Below, piece by piece: positions 36,452 to 46,651 of a stretch of 64,000 bases of DNA. The DNA is taken from the NCBI GenBank assembly GCA_031547885.1, contig JAVBRO010000009.1, positions 62,001 through 126,000 on the forward strand, written 5' to 3'. Within the stretch, counting starts at the first letter, position 1; every line of letters starts with the position of its first letter. The notes under the pieces were generated by a model. That model worked only from the letters and a program-made list of their open reading frames with translations, did no database searches and was not told the origin of the DNA. Made by a program: the position numbers and the translations under genes. Origin of the DNA: UBA940 sp031547885. Lineage in GTDB: Bacteria > Bacteroidota > Bacteroidia > Bacteroidales > Rikenellaceae.

Positions 36452-37177
36452 CTACTGCACCCGTCCATAGACGCGGGTGTAACTGCCCCCGATACGGATG
36501 TATAACCCGAAAACGTCGCTGGATGTAAAATCTTTCAGTTTGATGATCAGTTTCCTGCCCGACTTTTCGCATTCCAGTTCATAATATCTGGAACTGGCGA
36601 AATCCTCCTCGAACTCGAAATCTGAAACCGGCAGCGTCAGCCTCAGCTCGAAGCCGTCCGGGTACATGTAATGATCTAACGTCCCTATGTTTTTGTTGTA
36701 TTCCGGCAGGCCGTAACCCGGGGTATCTACCTCGACATACTTCACAGCAGCGCCTGTAACTTTGCCGTCTTTTTCGGTAGTGGACACCACGTACACATTA
36801 TAGTAATACGTGTCGTCTGTACTCATAGCATAATTACCGGACGGGAACCTGCGAAGGAGATCTTTCCCGAAAACCTGATAGGCGTGTCCCGGTTCGACGG
36901 CCATTTGGGAAGCCGTCCCTGTAAGCACCGGAGCACCGGCGGCTCCAAGTCCGCTCTTCGGGCCAAGGTCGACCAGCAGGCACGAGGTGCTGATAAAGTT
37001 GTCGGCGTTATTAATATACACGTCGGACTTTCCGAGTATGGTCTTGCCGTTACCTTCATCCAGCATATTGAGGGTGACCGTCCCTGCGGGATCAGAGGGT
37101 TCGTCCTTACCGCATGAGACTATAGACAGAGCTATCATGGCCGCAAAGGCCGTACAAAAGAATGGGTTGAATTTCAT
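36452..37177 (-). CDS. DUF5036-like lipoprotein
   Basis: 241 residues from the ATG at 37177, chosen because the 13 codons upstream spoil the signal peptide. Lipobox LSIVSCGK (Cys22). Segments such as GTVTLNMLDEGNGKT and LGKSDVYINNADNF resemble what I remember of DUF5036 lipoproteins from gut Bacteroides; I cannot verify this. The C-terminal half looks like a beta-sandwich. It is the last minus-strand gene before hppA and lies beyond a terminator from the fimbrial subunits, so its link to the fimbriae is only positional. Confidence 0.6.
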   Translation of the reverse strand: MKFNPFFCTAFAAMIALSIVSCGKDEPSDPAGTVTLNMLDEGNGKTILGKSDVYINNADNFISTSCLLVDLGPKSGLGAAGAPVLTGTASQMAVEPGHAYQVFGKDLLRRFPSGNYAMSTDDTYYYNVYVVSTTEKDGKVTGAAVKYVEVDTPGYGLPEYNKNIGTLDHYMYPDGFELRLTLPVSDFEFEEDFASSRYYELECEKSGRKLIIKLKDFTSSDVFGLYIRIGGSYTRVYGRVQ

Positions 37178-37287
37178 ATTGCGTCTTTTTATCTGATAAA
37201 GCGCGCAATATAGCAAAAAATTGTGCAGATCGGGTTACGAAATCAATAAGTTTAATGGATTCTGGTTTCACTTAAGCGAAACCCATA

Positions 37288-38160
37288 TTATTTCACCAGC
37301 CCCGTTTCGTCGAGATTGCTGTATTGGCCCGCCACCATTCCTTTGTTGTCGATAACCCACAGCGTCGGCGTCGAGGCGACCCTGTACCTGATAAAGTTTT
37401 CACCCGAAAAACCCTGCAGGTCGCACAGTTTGTCGGGCCACGGCATCCCGGCCGCATAAGCCTCGAATTTCGCGCGGTCCTTGTCCGACGAGATCGTAAT
37501 GACCCTCACGCCCTGGCTGTCGAGTATATCGTAGACATCGATCATCTCCTCTAAAATGGGTCCGCAGGTGCGGCATCCTGTCTCATAGAAGAAAACTATC
37601 GTCGCCGAAGGAGGCGGCACAGGCATAGGCCCTGTCCCTTCGATCGCCGGAGCGGGTTGTCCGGGCAGAAGGGCCGCTCCCAGAAGCCTTTCGGCTATCT
37701 CGCTGTATGTGTTTCCAGGCAGGTCGAACCCGTAAGGATAGGCGGCGATGGCGGCGGCCGGAGCGAAATCCTTCGAAGCGACCAACTGTTCGCACAGCGT
37801 GCGCACCAGTGGTTTGACATTATCGGGCGACTGCGCGGAAGCGCGGAGCAGGATTTTCTTTGCGGCGGCGGTGATTTTCGTATCGAATTCGCTGCCGGTA
37901 CTTTTGCGGTACATGGCGATCCACTCCCTGAAATATTCATCCCACAGGCCCGACGAGGCCAGCACACCGAGATCGAGCGAATCGGCCGCCCACCCCTTTT
38001 CGGCACTGCGCTGGGGAACCGTCACAGCCTGCGCCATCTGCTGGATATGGCCGCGCAGTTCCTGCACGGGGTCGGTTTTTTTCTGCCCGCGGCACGAAAC
38101 TGCCGCCGCAGCTATCATCATTACAACCAAAAGACGCTTCATGGTAAAAAGTTTCATCAA
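37288..38160 (-). CDS. TlpA-like thioredoxin-fold lipoprotein
   Basis: 290 residues; Met7 (38142) is an equally good start. Lipid-attachment Cys in AAAVSC. Residues 30-170 form an uncharacterised helical domain, and about 175-290 a thioredoxin fold with the redox motif CRTC (ETGCRTCGP) and a cis-Pro segment (VASTPTLWVID). Likely a periplasmic thiol oxidoreductase fed by a DsbD-type partner. It lies directly downstream of the fimbrial genes, but a terminator separates them. Two fimbrial subunits have several cysteines in their lectin-like domains, so a folding role is possible but unproven. Confidence 0.78.
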   Translation of the reverse strand: MMKLFTMKRLLVVMMIAAAAVSCRGQKKTDPVQELRGHIQQMAQAVTVPQRSAEKGWAADSLDLGVLASSGLWDEYFREWIAMYRKSTGSEFDTKITAAAKKILLRASAQSPDNVKPLVRTLCEQLVASKDFAPAAAIAAYPYGFDLPGNTYSEIAERLLGAALLPGQPAPAIEGTGPMPVPPPSATIVFFYETGCRTCGPILEEMIDVYDILDSQGVRVITISSDKDRAKFEAYAAGMPWPDKLCDLQGFSGENFIRYRVASTPTLWVIDNKGMVAGQYSNLDETGLVK

Positions 38161-38201
38161 AAGTACTAAATCCGCACTTAAAACGCGAACAGACGCAAAG
38201 A

Positions 38202-38231
38202 AAAATCCCGCCTTTGCATGGGCGGGATTTT
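38202..38231 (-). terminator. Terminator at the end of the fimbrial subunit genes
   Basis: Stem AAAATCCCGCC/GGCGGGATTTT with a T-rich tail on the minus strand, 33 bp downstream of the last large subunit. Confidence 0.8.
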
Positions 38232-38263
38232 TTGAACTTTCGTAAAAAACCTATTTTACTTAT

Positions 38264-41200
38264 TTACTGAGGCGGATATTCCGTTATGCAGCGCACATTC
38301 ATCATATAGTTCATCGGACTGTCACCCGCAACTTGTTGAGAACTTGATGCGTTCAAACTGTAAGAGCAGCCGTTACCCGCCGGAGTATCGTTGGTGCTGA
38401 ACCAAAAACTTGCTTTTGTATACATATCCTCCGTGGCAGTAAAGCCTTTCCTGTACCCGCCGAGAGGTATCCACCCAATATTGGATGAATACATATTACC
38501 GGATGGGGGGGAACCGCCCCAGTAAACACCGCCTGTCAAATTGGATTTCGTCGGTACCTTCCATCCCGGAGGACATGGATCGAACGCGGATTTGCCTGTA
38601 GGACGGCTACTGTTGTGCCAAGACGTAGCTCCTCCCGAGACGCCCCGCCATGAACTGTTTCCCGAATTATCGAACTGAATCGGGTTCTGGATCAGATTTG
38701 TCAGTGTGGGCGATACCGAAAGTGTATTGTTCGCCGCATTAAACGTCTTTGCCGGGAGAACGACAGTGCCATTATTATAGGTATAATATTCGTTCGACGT
38801 CGGGAACGGCTCCTTGCGGCCCCACGAATAAAAGAGTCCCCTGCTTTTCAGGAACAGATCTTCGTCGTATGCCCCGGTCCCGCCCACATATGGATTTGCA
38901 GTCAGCGCGCCCATGTTGCGGTCCATCCATATGTGACTCGGCCCTATGCCGTTCTCGATAACGGCCTTGTCGGCAGTCACCCAGATATGCCAGCTCCATT
39001 TCTTGTCATAGGAGGTCCCGTTCCACTGGCTTACCGAAACCACGGCGTTGCCCTCTTTCACCCCCTTAACGACGAGATAGACCTCGGGAGTTCCTGGATA
39101 GTCCTTAGGACAGTACCTTATCGACCCGTCGAAAGGCACTTCTACCACACCGGGAGAATCGCTCCATTCGATCTCCGCGATTATCCACTTTGTTGCCGAC
39201 ACTCCGGCCGACACGTCGATCCAGCCGTCTCCCATGGCAACATTGGCCTGGCTTAACGGAATAGCGGGAGCCCAGTCGCCCGGCTTGACAATATAAGAGT
39301 TGGCACGTTCACCGACCGGTATCACCGGCATGTTGAAATTAAATTCTTTGGTCCCGCCGTATCCGCTATAGAGCGAAGTCGACAGTTTGACAACGATATT
39401 GATACCGGCTCCCAGATCTCTTACGCTCTTGTTATAAAAACTAATAGGAGCTCCGACACCGCCTCCCGTCGAATAATTGAAAGGATTATTATATTGATTA
39501 GTATTTGAAATGGTTCTGGTAGTGAATCCTGTCACATCATTCTGCAGGTCAGACAGTTTCGTCAGGGTATAGGTCGTATTGGCAGCAATGCGTATGCTTT
39601 GCTCCAGTTTGTTCGAAGCGACATAGGCGTAATCGGGTACGGAAAGGGCTGCGAAGATATTCTTATGTCTTACGGGTATATCGCGTGTCACGGTCCCGTT
39701 GTCCCCTTTGGCCGTTATCCTGATCGTACTCCTGTACGGCGCCCAGTCCTGCTCATATCCTGCAGGAACAGGGGCGATTGTGAACAGCTTTTTGCTTCCG
39801 GTATAGGTTCTCGTCCCGGTAAGGTCGTCGAACCCCGCCGCGGTGGAGAACGCGAAAGGCTTGTATTCCGTTTTGGGATCGGTGACGGGGGCGATATCCG
39901 CAATGGTCTCCACGGTGATTTTGTTGCCGAGCGCAATCCAGTCGAGCATCAACTGGCTCTTGTAATCCTCCAGCAGCACGCCGTTCCACGAATAATACGT
40001 GAACGTGCCCGGCAGTTGCTCTATAATGATAGAGGCATCTACGGCGGTTCCCGACTGTTTTATCGTTATGACCTGCGAGAGTTTTCCAGCGCCGATGGTA
40101 AATGTCAGCACACGGTCCCCATTGCCGGGGTTGGGATCCACCCTGAAGCGGATCTTTCCGGTTGTATATGCAGGCCCCATAAAGAAAGTCATGGATTCCG
40201 TAGTAGGCACGCCCACGGGGGTGATGCCTGCATCGAATTTAGTAACTTTCCATGCGTCTGTCAAATGAGACGGACTGTCGTAGTTCGTTCTCACGAAAAG
40301 TTCGAGGAAGTCGGGATCTGACACGCCCGATTTCGGCACCTCGAACTCGGTCTTTTCCACCGACAGGTAATAATTGCCGTCATAGACGATGTGTCCCGCC
40401 TCTTCATTTTCAGTTAGAATGGTATAGCGCAGGTTGTTGACCTCGCTTTTCGACGAGCTGGCAGTCCCGAAGTCATCGTAGCCGGGACCAAGGACCTCGT
40501 TTATCACTACATCATAGCGGTAATTTCTCTGGACGGGTATAAATTCGCCTTTTGCATAGCCGGGGAACGAACCGTCGGATATGAAATCGATGCGGTAGTA
40601 GTAGTACACGCCCGCGTATTTAGCCCTTACAATGACAAATCCGAAGCTGCCGGGATCATTCACCTGCGCAGGCTCTTCGAATACATAGAACCCTTCGGCG
40701 CTTCTAAAGCTGGCGCCCGGAAGCCGGGGATACAGGACGATATCCCGGCTGGATACGCCCGGGTTCTGGAAACTTCCGTTGAAAGCAAGGCTCCCCGATA
40801 TCTGGAACCATCTGAACCAAATGTCCTTGATATCCGATACTGCATCCTCCATATGGAAATCGATGCGGGCGTGCACGCGGGTCAGCTTCACATTCAGGGC
40901 CTCGCCCGCAGGGATCGAAGCCGATGCCATCACGACCTCGCCGTACATGGGCAGAAGTTCCGGCTGGGCCTTATTCCAGTTCCACAGGATATTGTTGAAG
41001 TTGTTGTCGGCCTTCTGTTTGACCTGCAGGTTCCGGAAAGCGGCTTTGCTCATGCCGGTCAATGCAGTGGCTTCGATCGTGGAACGGAAATTGGCGACGA
41101 CCGCCACGGTATAGCCCGTTCCGGTGGTGATCGGGGCGTAGACCTGGGTTACAGAACCGCCGCTCAGGCCTGTCGCAATAACCGTTGCGGGTACGTGTTC

Positions 41201-41437
41201 GACGAAAATACCCGACGCATTGAACACGACGATGTCCAGCTCGCTCACGGCGCTGTCCGAGAACGCGCGCGTCGCATCCTGCATTCCGGGAACCGAAATG
41301 TTCATTTTGACGCCTTTCGTTTCGGGCGGCACGGGAATCTCGTCGGTGCTGTCGCGCAGACAACCCGAGAGCCCCAGCACCGCGATCAGCAGCGCCGGAA
41401 CAACCGTCTTACGTATGATATATAATGTGCTCATCAA
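38264..41437 (-). CDS. Large fimbrillin-like tip/adhesin lipoprotein, FISUMP C-terminus (paralogue 4)
   Basis: 1057 residues. Lipobox GLSGC (Cys26), then CLRDS; ATRA with Arg57 is the predicted proteolytic activation site. The N-terminal part follows the FimA/Mfa fimbrillin pattern (SELDIVVFNASG, YTVAVVANFRS). The middle has one or two BACON-like beta-sandwiches. The last 190 residues match the FISUMP/C-type-lectin-like domain: IWMDRNMGA, YSWGRKEPFP, FDPCPPGWKVP and final MMNVRCITE. Largest of four tandem paralogues and last of the operon, 8 bp after the preceding gene. Probably an alternative or additional fimbrial tip protein. Confidence 0.8.
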   Translation of the reverse strand: MMSTLYIIRKTVVPALLIAVLGLSGCLRDSTDEIPVPPETKGVKMNISVPGMQDATRAFSDSAVSELDIVVFNASGIFVEHVPATVIATGLSGGSVTQVYAPITTGTGYTVAVVANFRSTIEATALTGMSKAAFRNLQVKQKADNNFNNILWNWNKAQPELLPMYGEVVMASASIPAGEALNVKLTRVHARIDFHMEDAVSDIKDIWFRWFQISGSLAFNGSFQNPGVSSRDIVLYPRLPGASFRSAEGFYVFEEPAQVNDPGSFGFVIVRAKYAGVYYYYRIDFISDGSFPGYAKGEFIPVQRNYRYDVVINEVLGPGYDDFGTASSSKSEVNNLRYTILTENEEAGHIVYDGNYYLSVEKTEFEVPKSGVSDPDFLELFVRTNYDSPSHLTDAWKVTKFDAGITPVGVPTTESMTFFMGPAYTTGKIRFRVDPNPGNGDRVLTFTIGAGKLSQVITIKQSGTAVDASIIIEQLPGTFTYYSWNGVLLEDYKSQLMLDWIALGNKITVETIADIAPVTDPKTEYKPFAFSTAAGFDDLTGTRTYTGSKKLFTIAPVPAGYEQDWAPYRSTIRITAKGDNGTVTRDIPVRHKNIFAALSVPDYAYVASNKLEQSIRIAANTTYTLTKLSDLQNDVTGFTTRTISNTNQYNNPFNYSTGGGVGAPISFYNKSVRDLGAGINIVVKLSTSLYSGYGGTKEFNFNMPVIPVGERANSYIVKPGDWAPAIPLSQANVAMGDGWIDVSAGVSATKWIIAEIEWSDSPGVVEVPFDGSIRYCPKDYPGTPEVYLVVKGVKEGNAVVSVSQWNGTSYDKKWSWHIWVTADKAVIENGIGPSHIWMDRNMGALTANPYVGGTGAYDEDLFLKSRGLFYSWGRKEPFPTSNEYYTYNNGTVVLPAKTFNAANNTLSVSPTLTNLIQNPIQFDNSGNSSWRGVSGGATSWHNSSRPTGKSAFDPCPPGWKVPTKSNLTGGVYWGGSPPSGNMYSSNIGWIPLGGYRKGFTATEDMYTKASFWFSTNDTPAGNGCSYSLNASSSQQVAGDSPMNYMMNVRCITEYPPQ

Positions 41438-41445
41438 AAATCAAT

Positions 41446-44064
41446 TTACTGAACAATCCATTCTTTCACGCACCTCACGCTGAACATCATGCTCAGGTTC
41501 GAATAGTTGGCATCGTCGGTCATTCCGTATATGTTGGTGCAGAACCCCTTCGGGGTAGATAAAGCGGCATTCGTGTACCAGAAATGTCCTTTCTGACCCT
41601 GATAGCCCACTATCCAGCCATCCACCCTGCGGCCGCTGATCGGGAAACTGAGCGGATAGGGGTAATTCCCCACGATTATCTCACCGTTACCTCTATCGGC
41701 GAGATCTCCTGTGTTGATAGTGTTCGTACCGCCGCTCTCCGCAGGTTTTTCGTTTTCATTAGGGATCCTCCAGCCGGCGGGACACGGATCGTAAACGGTC
41801 GCATAACTATTGATCCCGTTCCAGGAGCCTAACCCGTCAGAGCCGTTCCAGGCATGGTCTACGTCGATCTTCATCGGATTCTGTAAGACAGAGGCCAGCG
41901 TCGATATCGACGAAATGCCGTTGTTCGCGCTGATAAACTGCTTTTGTCCTTCAGGTGCATAGTAAGTGTTTGCCTGCAGCCCCGGGAACGGATCCTTGCG
42001 GCCGAACTGGTAGTACAGTCCGAATGCATCCTGGCCGCCTCCCGCTCTTTTGGCGCCGAGGTTGCGATCCATCCACCGGCCGGATTGACCGGTCCCGTTG
42101 TAGAGAATGGCGTTCTTTTCGGACGACACCCAGAAATGCCAGCTCCACCTTATGACATTCGCATCCAGGGAAGCCGATTCAGAAACCTTCCTCGGGGTGG
42201 TGATGGCCACTGTGGCGTTGCCTTCGGCCGAACCTGTTTTGACGGCAAGTAACGCCCCCGGCCCCCGGCCCGAACCGAACGCCCATTCCACGCTCGAAGC
42301 CGGCGTCGAGAGGGGGTTGTCCGACCATATCAGTTTGCTGCTCACCTTGTCGCTGCTTCCAACGACCGCTCCAAGTGAAGTTTTGTTGACCCTGTCCGTT
42401 CTGACCACGATCACTTGATCAGGCGGCACCACATAGCAGTTGGCATCCGACGGGATTTTTCCGTACAGCGCGATCTTGGCCGTTTTAGGGGTGTAGTGGT
42501 ATTCGGAGTTGGTAAACTCCATATTTACGTAATAGCCGTATTCCGCATAAGGATCTTCGTTCGGCCTGAAATAGACGTATTCGCTGTTCTCGGCTGACGA
42601 GAAGGTTATCTGCTCGAACTTATTTGCGGTCAGTCCGGTTCCGCCCGTGGCGGTTGCGTCCCATGCGATCGGACTCGACACAGGCATCTGGCCGTAATAC
42701 AGCCCGTTCATATGGACCGCGACCGATTCCGCCTCCAGCCAGATATCGGTCACCTGATTTATCCTGAGGATATAGTTCATGTTCCCGGCCGTGATCTTCA
42801 GCGCCGCGTTGTTGGTTGCGGTAGTGGCGTTCCATGTCAGACGGACGGTCTTCGAGTATATTCCGCCCGAAACGACCTGTGCCTGTATCCATGTCGGTGC
42901 GGCACCATCCCATTTCCATGTCAGTCCTTCCACGAAATTGTTGCCCGCGCCGCTCTTGTCGCCGGCTCCGGTGTAATTCGTGCTGAAAGTGACGTCCAAC
43001 CATCCCTGTTCGGCATATAGCTTGATCGTCGGGTGCGAAACGTCGATGTAATTATTGCCTTCGATCACGACGCTCTGCGGAGCTTCGTTCCACTCCGCAA
43101 CCTCGGCCTGGATGTATGTGTTGCTGTTCAGCGCATCCTGCCAGTTGTTAAAACCTGGGCCTGTGACCTCCCTTATGGTCACGATATAGGCGAAGTTGCG
43201 CAGGATGTCGACCTTATAGCCGTCATTGTCGCGCAGCAGGACCTTATACCAGCCGTTCACTCCGTTATAGGCGGCATTCACCAGCAGGCAGAACTCGTTG
43301 GCGGCCGTTTTATTGTACTCGGCCATATACATGACGGTCGTGGGATTGGAATAAGTCGCTGTCGTATTGAGCGATGTGTTGAACAGGCTCGGCGCGGTCA
43401 CTTTCCTGCTGCCCTTGTGGTAATTAGCCTCCAGCGGAGCCGCCCTGCCAGTGGAATACTGGTAAGGCACCCTGATCGAGTTGGCCGTGAATATGGATGA
43501 GATGGCGTCGGCCACTTTCAGCTCCATACGCGCCACCGAACGGATCATCTGCACCGTCGGAATGGACGTGGTCTTGGTTATGGCGTAAGCCGTCTCCGTT
43601 TCGCCCCACATCGGCAGGTACAAGGTCTTGGCCGATGAGTCATAGCGGGCGGCGAAGCTGAGATTGGCCAGCATCGACTGCCGGGTAGTCGATGCGTTCA
43701 GCGTCTGCATACCCAATTCGCTGCGCAGATTGGCCAGCAGCACGAAACGGTACATTGCGACGTCATCGTAGGCCATGTCTATCTTGAAGGTAAGGTACGC
43801 TCCTTCCTGCGTAAGGTTGGCCGGGGAGAGCGGAACCTTCTTGACGAACTGGTCGGCATCGGTGAAGACGACCACGTCGAGCGTGTTTATTGTCGTTTCT
43901 TCGACCGCCCTTGTTGCCGCGGCAGTTGCGCCGGGAACGTTGATCGAGATCGAAACCAGCTTGGCGTCGGGAACGACGGGACACACCGCGGGATCGTCGC
44001 GAAGACACCCCGCGAAGGCTATTACCATCGCAGCCGCTGCCAGTATGTATTGAACCGATTTCAT
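41446..44064 (-). CDS. Large fimbrillin-like tip/adhesin lipoprotein, FISUMP C-terminus (paralogue 3)
   Basis: 872 residues. Lipobox AFAGC (Cys20), then LRDD; ATRA with Arg52 marks the predicted cleavage site. Fimbrillin-type N-terminal domain (TINTLDVVVFTDADQ; YRFVLLANLRSELG) followed by beta-rich modules. The C-terminal FISUMP-like domain has RWMDRNLGA, YYQFGRKDPFPG, YDPCPAGWRIP and closing MMFSVRCVKEW. Closest in its C-terminus to paralogue 4. It starts 15 bp after the end of paralogue 2. Confidence 0.8.
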   Translation of the reverse strand: MKSVQYILAAAAMVIAFAGCLRDDPAVCPVVPDAKLVSISINVPGATAAATRAVEETTINTLDVVVFTDADQFVKKVPLSPANLTQEGAYLTFKIDMAYDDVAMYRFVLLANLRSELGMQTLNASTTRQSMLANLSFAARYDSSAKTLYLPMWGETETAYAITKTTSIPTVQMIRSVARMELKVADAISSIFTANSIRVPYQYSTGRAAPLEANYHKGSRKVTAPSLFNTSLNTTATYSNPTTVMYMAEYNKTAANEFCLLVNAAYNGVNGWYKVLLRDNDGYKVDILRNFAYIVTIREVTGPGFNNWQDALNSNTYIQAEVAEWNEAPQSVVIEGNNYIDVSHPTIKLYAEQGWLDVTFSTNYTGAGDKSGAGNNFVEGLTWKWDGAAPTWIQAQVVSGGIYSKTVRLTWNATTATNNAALKITAGNMNYILRINQVTDIWLEAESVAVHMNGLYYGQMPVSSPIAWDATATGGTGLTANKFEQITFSSAENSEYVYFRPNEDPYAEYGYYVNMEFTNSEYHYTPKTAKIALYGKIPSDANCYVVPPDQVIVVRTDRVNKTSLGAVVGSSDKVSSKLIWSDNPLSTPASSVEWAFGSGRGPGALLAVKTGSAEGNATVAITTPRKVSESASLDANVIRWSWHFWVSSEKNAILYNGTGQSGRWMDRNLGAKRAGGGQDAFGLYYQFGRKDPFPGLQANTYYAPEGQKQFISANNGISSISTLASVLQNPMKIDVDHAWNGSDGLGSWNGINSYATVYDPCPAGWRIPNENEKPAESGGTNTINTGDLADRGNGEIIVGNYPYPLSFPISGRRVDGWIVGYQGQKGHFWYTNAALSTPKGFCTNIYGMTDDANYSNLSMMFSVRCVKEWIVQ

Positions 44065-44079
44065 TATATCTTTTCTTTT

Positions 44080-46608
44080 TTATTCATAATGGTAAACCTT
44101 GTCCACGACGCACCTCACCGTCGTCATAGCCGTGGTAGACAAGCTGAAACTTATATAGACGTCAAACCCTGTAGGACGATCGCCGTTCTGTTGTGTTTCG
44201 CCAAAGACGGCGGCGGGCACAGCGCCCTCATTATAATCCAGAATCTGCTTATCTTCCGTAGGATAATCGCTTTCCTGGAAATACTCAGGATATCTCTTCA
44301 GATATTTGATCATATGTTCCTTTGAGACCATCCCGTCCCAACTCGACATAAAATATCCATACTCTCCGTACCTCCACCACCCGCTGCCGATATTGTGTAT
44401 GTCATATCCTCCCTGATACGCATCTCCTTTTCTTACGAAAGCTTCGGCCGCCCGCATCTCGTCTTCCATATATGTACTTTCTCCAAGCCGGGCAACGGAG
44501 TATAGCTGTGCCAGACCGAACAGGTCCTCATAATTTGGCAGCCTCCATCCCGGGGGGCAAGCCGTTTTAGCGTTGGCATAAGTGTAATAAGGACCTCCCG
44601 GAGTAGTTCCGTTGTACATCTTGGTATTCCAGGTTCCGTAAGAGGAGTTTTCCACCATCCAGCAGGCATAGTTATCGCCGTCGGGATACCACGAAAATGC
44701 CGACAATAAGGATATCTTTAAAACATCGTCCCACTCTGCAAACGGTTCCTCCAGCTCCCCCTCCATCCCTTTCAATACATATTCACGGGCATTCCCCCCT
44801 ATAAGGTGCGTTTCCACCGTAGTATTGCCGAATTGTTTGAATTTCGTGACTCCGCCGATACCGCAATCGACCCAGTCCTGGATTATGGGAACATTTACCA
44901 TCCTGCCGGCCCATGTAACGGTCACCACCGCCCTGCGGACGTCTGCCGTCGTATTGCGGTCGCACTGGAGATAGAATCCCTTGCCGTCGCTGGTTTTATA
45001 AGCCTCCAGACCCCAGTTCGCCGTCCCGGCCGGATAAGTTACGGCCATCTCCCAGGCTCCCCCGTTCGCTTCCACGGCAAACGTATTGTGGGACATCGCC
45101 CCGTTGCGCTGCGACCAGGGACTGATGGTACGCGAAGAAGGCGTGACCGTTAGCTGCGATTCCTGGGTGATCGTAACGGTGTATTTCCACCGGCCTGCGC
45201 TCAGCTCTATATACCCGGTACGGTTGGCGCCCGTGTTCGCCTTTAATTTTATCACCATTCTTCCGTCCACGAAAGGATTTCCATTGAGGACGCTCGGGTC
45301 TATCCAGGGAGATGAGCCCGGGTCTGTTGCATAATGGACCCTGTCGACCTTCCATCCGTAGACGTAGTCGGTGTAGAGGTCTATTACGTTGTCCCCGCGG
45401 CTGTCGTCCGGGCGTGCGTCGCTGTCCAGCACGAATTCGGTCTGCGAAACGTCGAACATGTAAGGCCCGTCGATATCCGCGTTGAGCCTGCTCTGGCTCC
45501 AGGGCACCACCGTCATATTGGCCCACATGTTGGGCGCTCCCGCGATGGCTTCCGCCTGGGTTGCATATCCGGGACCGTTGACAGCCTCTATCTTGAACAG
45601 ATATTTGCAGTTATACCCCAGCGTTATTGTCTGGTTGTTTGTCGTGACAGGCAGTTCCACCCTGTACCATGCAAGGTTTGCTTCGACCTCGGCGGCCCCG
45701 CCGTAATAACCGCCTATCAGCAGGAAAGGATATTCTCCCGTACTTATCTGCGCCGGCGGTGTGGCCGGTACATATATCTCGTTGAACATTCCTTTTTTGG
45801 AAGTGGTCACGAGTTTATGTGTCCTGTCGATAAACTGCAGAGTACTGGTCGGCACGTTGCCCGGAGCCGAAGTGCTGTATCCTCTGATCTCCGTCACATA
45901 TCCCCTGTCGGGAGTGCGGCAAACAACCACCTGTCCCAGTTTGAAATTATCGAATCCAAGGGGAGTGCTCCCGGAACCGTAATTGAAGCCTACATCGATC
46001 GCCGCGACGGCGCGTTTCAGAATAACATTCCCGAAATCCGCCCCTTTCATGCCTTCTTTGATCACTGCGAGGGTTTGAAGTGCCGACGACATGGGGAAAT
46101 ACCGGGGAGGCGTCCCGGATACATCCCAAACTCCCGCAGCGTCGTAGATAAGGCTGTTTCTGATGCTGAGGCAAGAGCTGCCGTACGATATGTTTTGCGA
46201 ACTCCAAATGCTGCGGATATTGGCGAATACCATAATGAAAACCTCTTTACCCATAAGCGACACCCCGTTCACCTCGGTTGCCATCATGGCCTTGAACGAC
46301 TTTACATTGCTGCCGCCGGTATTTTTGATATCGTAGCCGTGGGTCGCGTACAGCAATTTATCCGCTCCGGTGGATCTGTTGTATTCGAAAACGAGCACTT
46401 CCATATTGTCCACATAATCCTCCTGATCCGCGGTCATGGCCCTGGTCGCAACTACGGCTGCGCCATCGTCCTCATCCTCGAATGAATATTCGAACCTCAT
46501 CTCCACAAAATCGCCTGTCTGTCCCGGCGACTCGAACTTATCGCTGAGGCACCCCGACAGGAAAGCCGCGGCGGAAAGGATTAATATGTATTTTATATAG
46601 TTTTTCAT
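44080..46608 (-). CDS. Large fimbrillin-like tip/adhesin lipoprotein, lectin-like C-terminus (paralogue 2)
   Basis: 842 residues from the ATG at 46608 (MKNYIKYILILSAAAFLSGC), which gives a clean lipoprotein signal; the longer frame to 46701 would overlap the upstream gene and lacks one. ATRA with Arg56 is the predicted activation site. Fimbrillin-like N-terminal domain (NMEVLVFEYNRSTG; VFIMVFANIRS). The C-terminus carries the shorter lectin-like version: YACWMVENSS, ACPPGWRLPNYEDL, TTVRCVVDK. A pair with paralogue 1 by these motifs. Confidence 0.78.
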   Translation of the reverse strand: MKNYIKYILILSAAAFLSGCLSDKFESPGQTGDFVEMRFEYSFEDEDDGAAVVATRAMTADQEDYVDNMEVLVFEYNRSTGADKLLYATHGYDIKNTGGSNVKSFKAMMATEVNGVSLMGKEVFIMVFANIRSIWSSQNISYGSSCLSIRNSLIYDAAGVWDVSGTPPRYFPMSSALQTLAVIKEGMKGADFGNVILKRAVAAIDVGFNYGSGSTPLGFDNFKLGQVVVCRTPDRGYVTEIRGYSTSAPGNVPTSTLQFIDRTHKLVTTSKKGMFNEIYVPATPPAQISTGEYPFLLIGGYYGGAAEVEANLAWYRVELPVTTNNQTITLGYNCKYLFKIEAVNGPGYATQAEAIAGAPNMWANMTVVPWSQSRLNADIDGPYMFDVSQTEFVLDSDARPDDSRGDNVIDLYTDYVYGWKVDRVHYATDPGSSPWIDPSVLNGNPFVDGRMVIKLKANTGANRTGYIELSAGRWKYTVTITQESQLTVTPSSRTISPWSQRNGAMSHNTFAVEANGGAWEMAVTYPAGTANWGLEAYKTSDGKGFYLQCDRNTTADVRRAVVTVTWAGRMVNVPIIQDWVDCGIGGVTKFKQFGNTTVETHLIGGNAREYVLKGMEGELEEPFAEWDDVLKISLLSAFSWYPDGDNYACWMVENSSYGTWNTKMYNGTTPGGPYYTYANAKTACPPGWRLPNYEDLFGLAQLYSVARLGESTYMEDEMRAAEAFVRKGDAYQGGYDIHNIGSGWWRYGEYGYFMSSWDGMVSKEHMIKYLKRYPEYFQESDYPTEDKQILDYNEGAVPAAVFGETQQNGDRPTGFDVYISFSLSTTAMTTVRCVVDKVYHYE

Positions 46609-46651
46609 TCTTGTTTGTTCACTGGAACCGGTCTGTAAAAATTCCTCTCTG

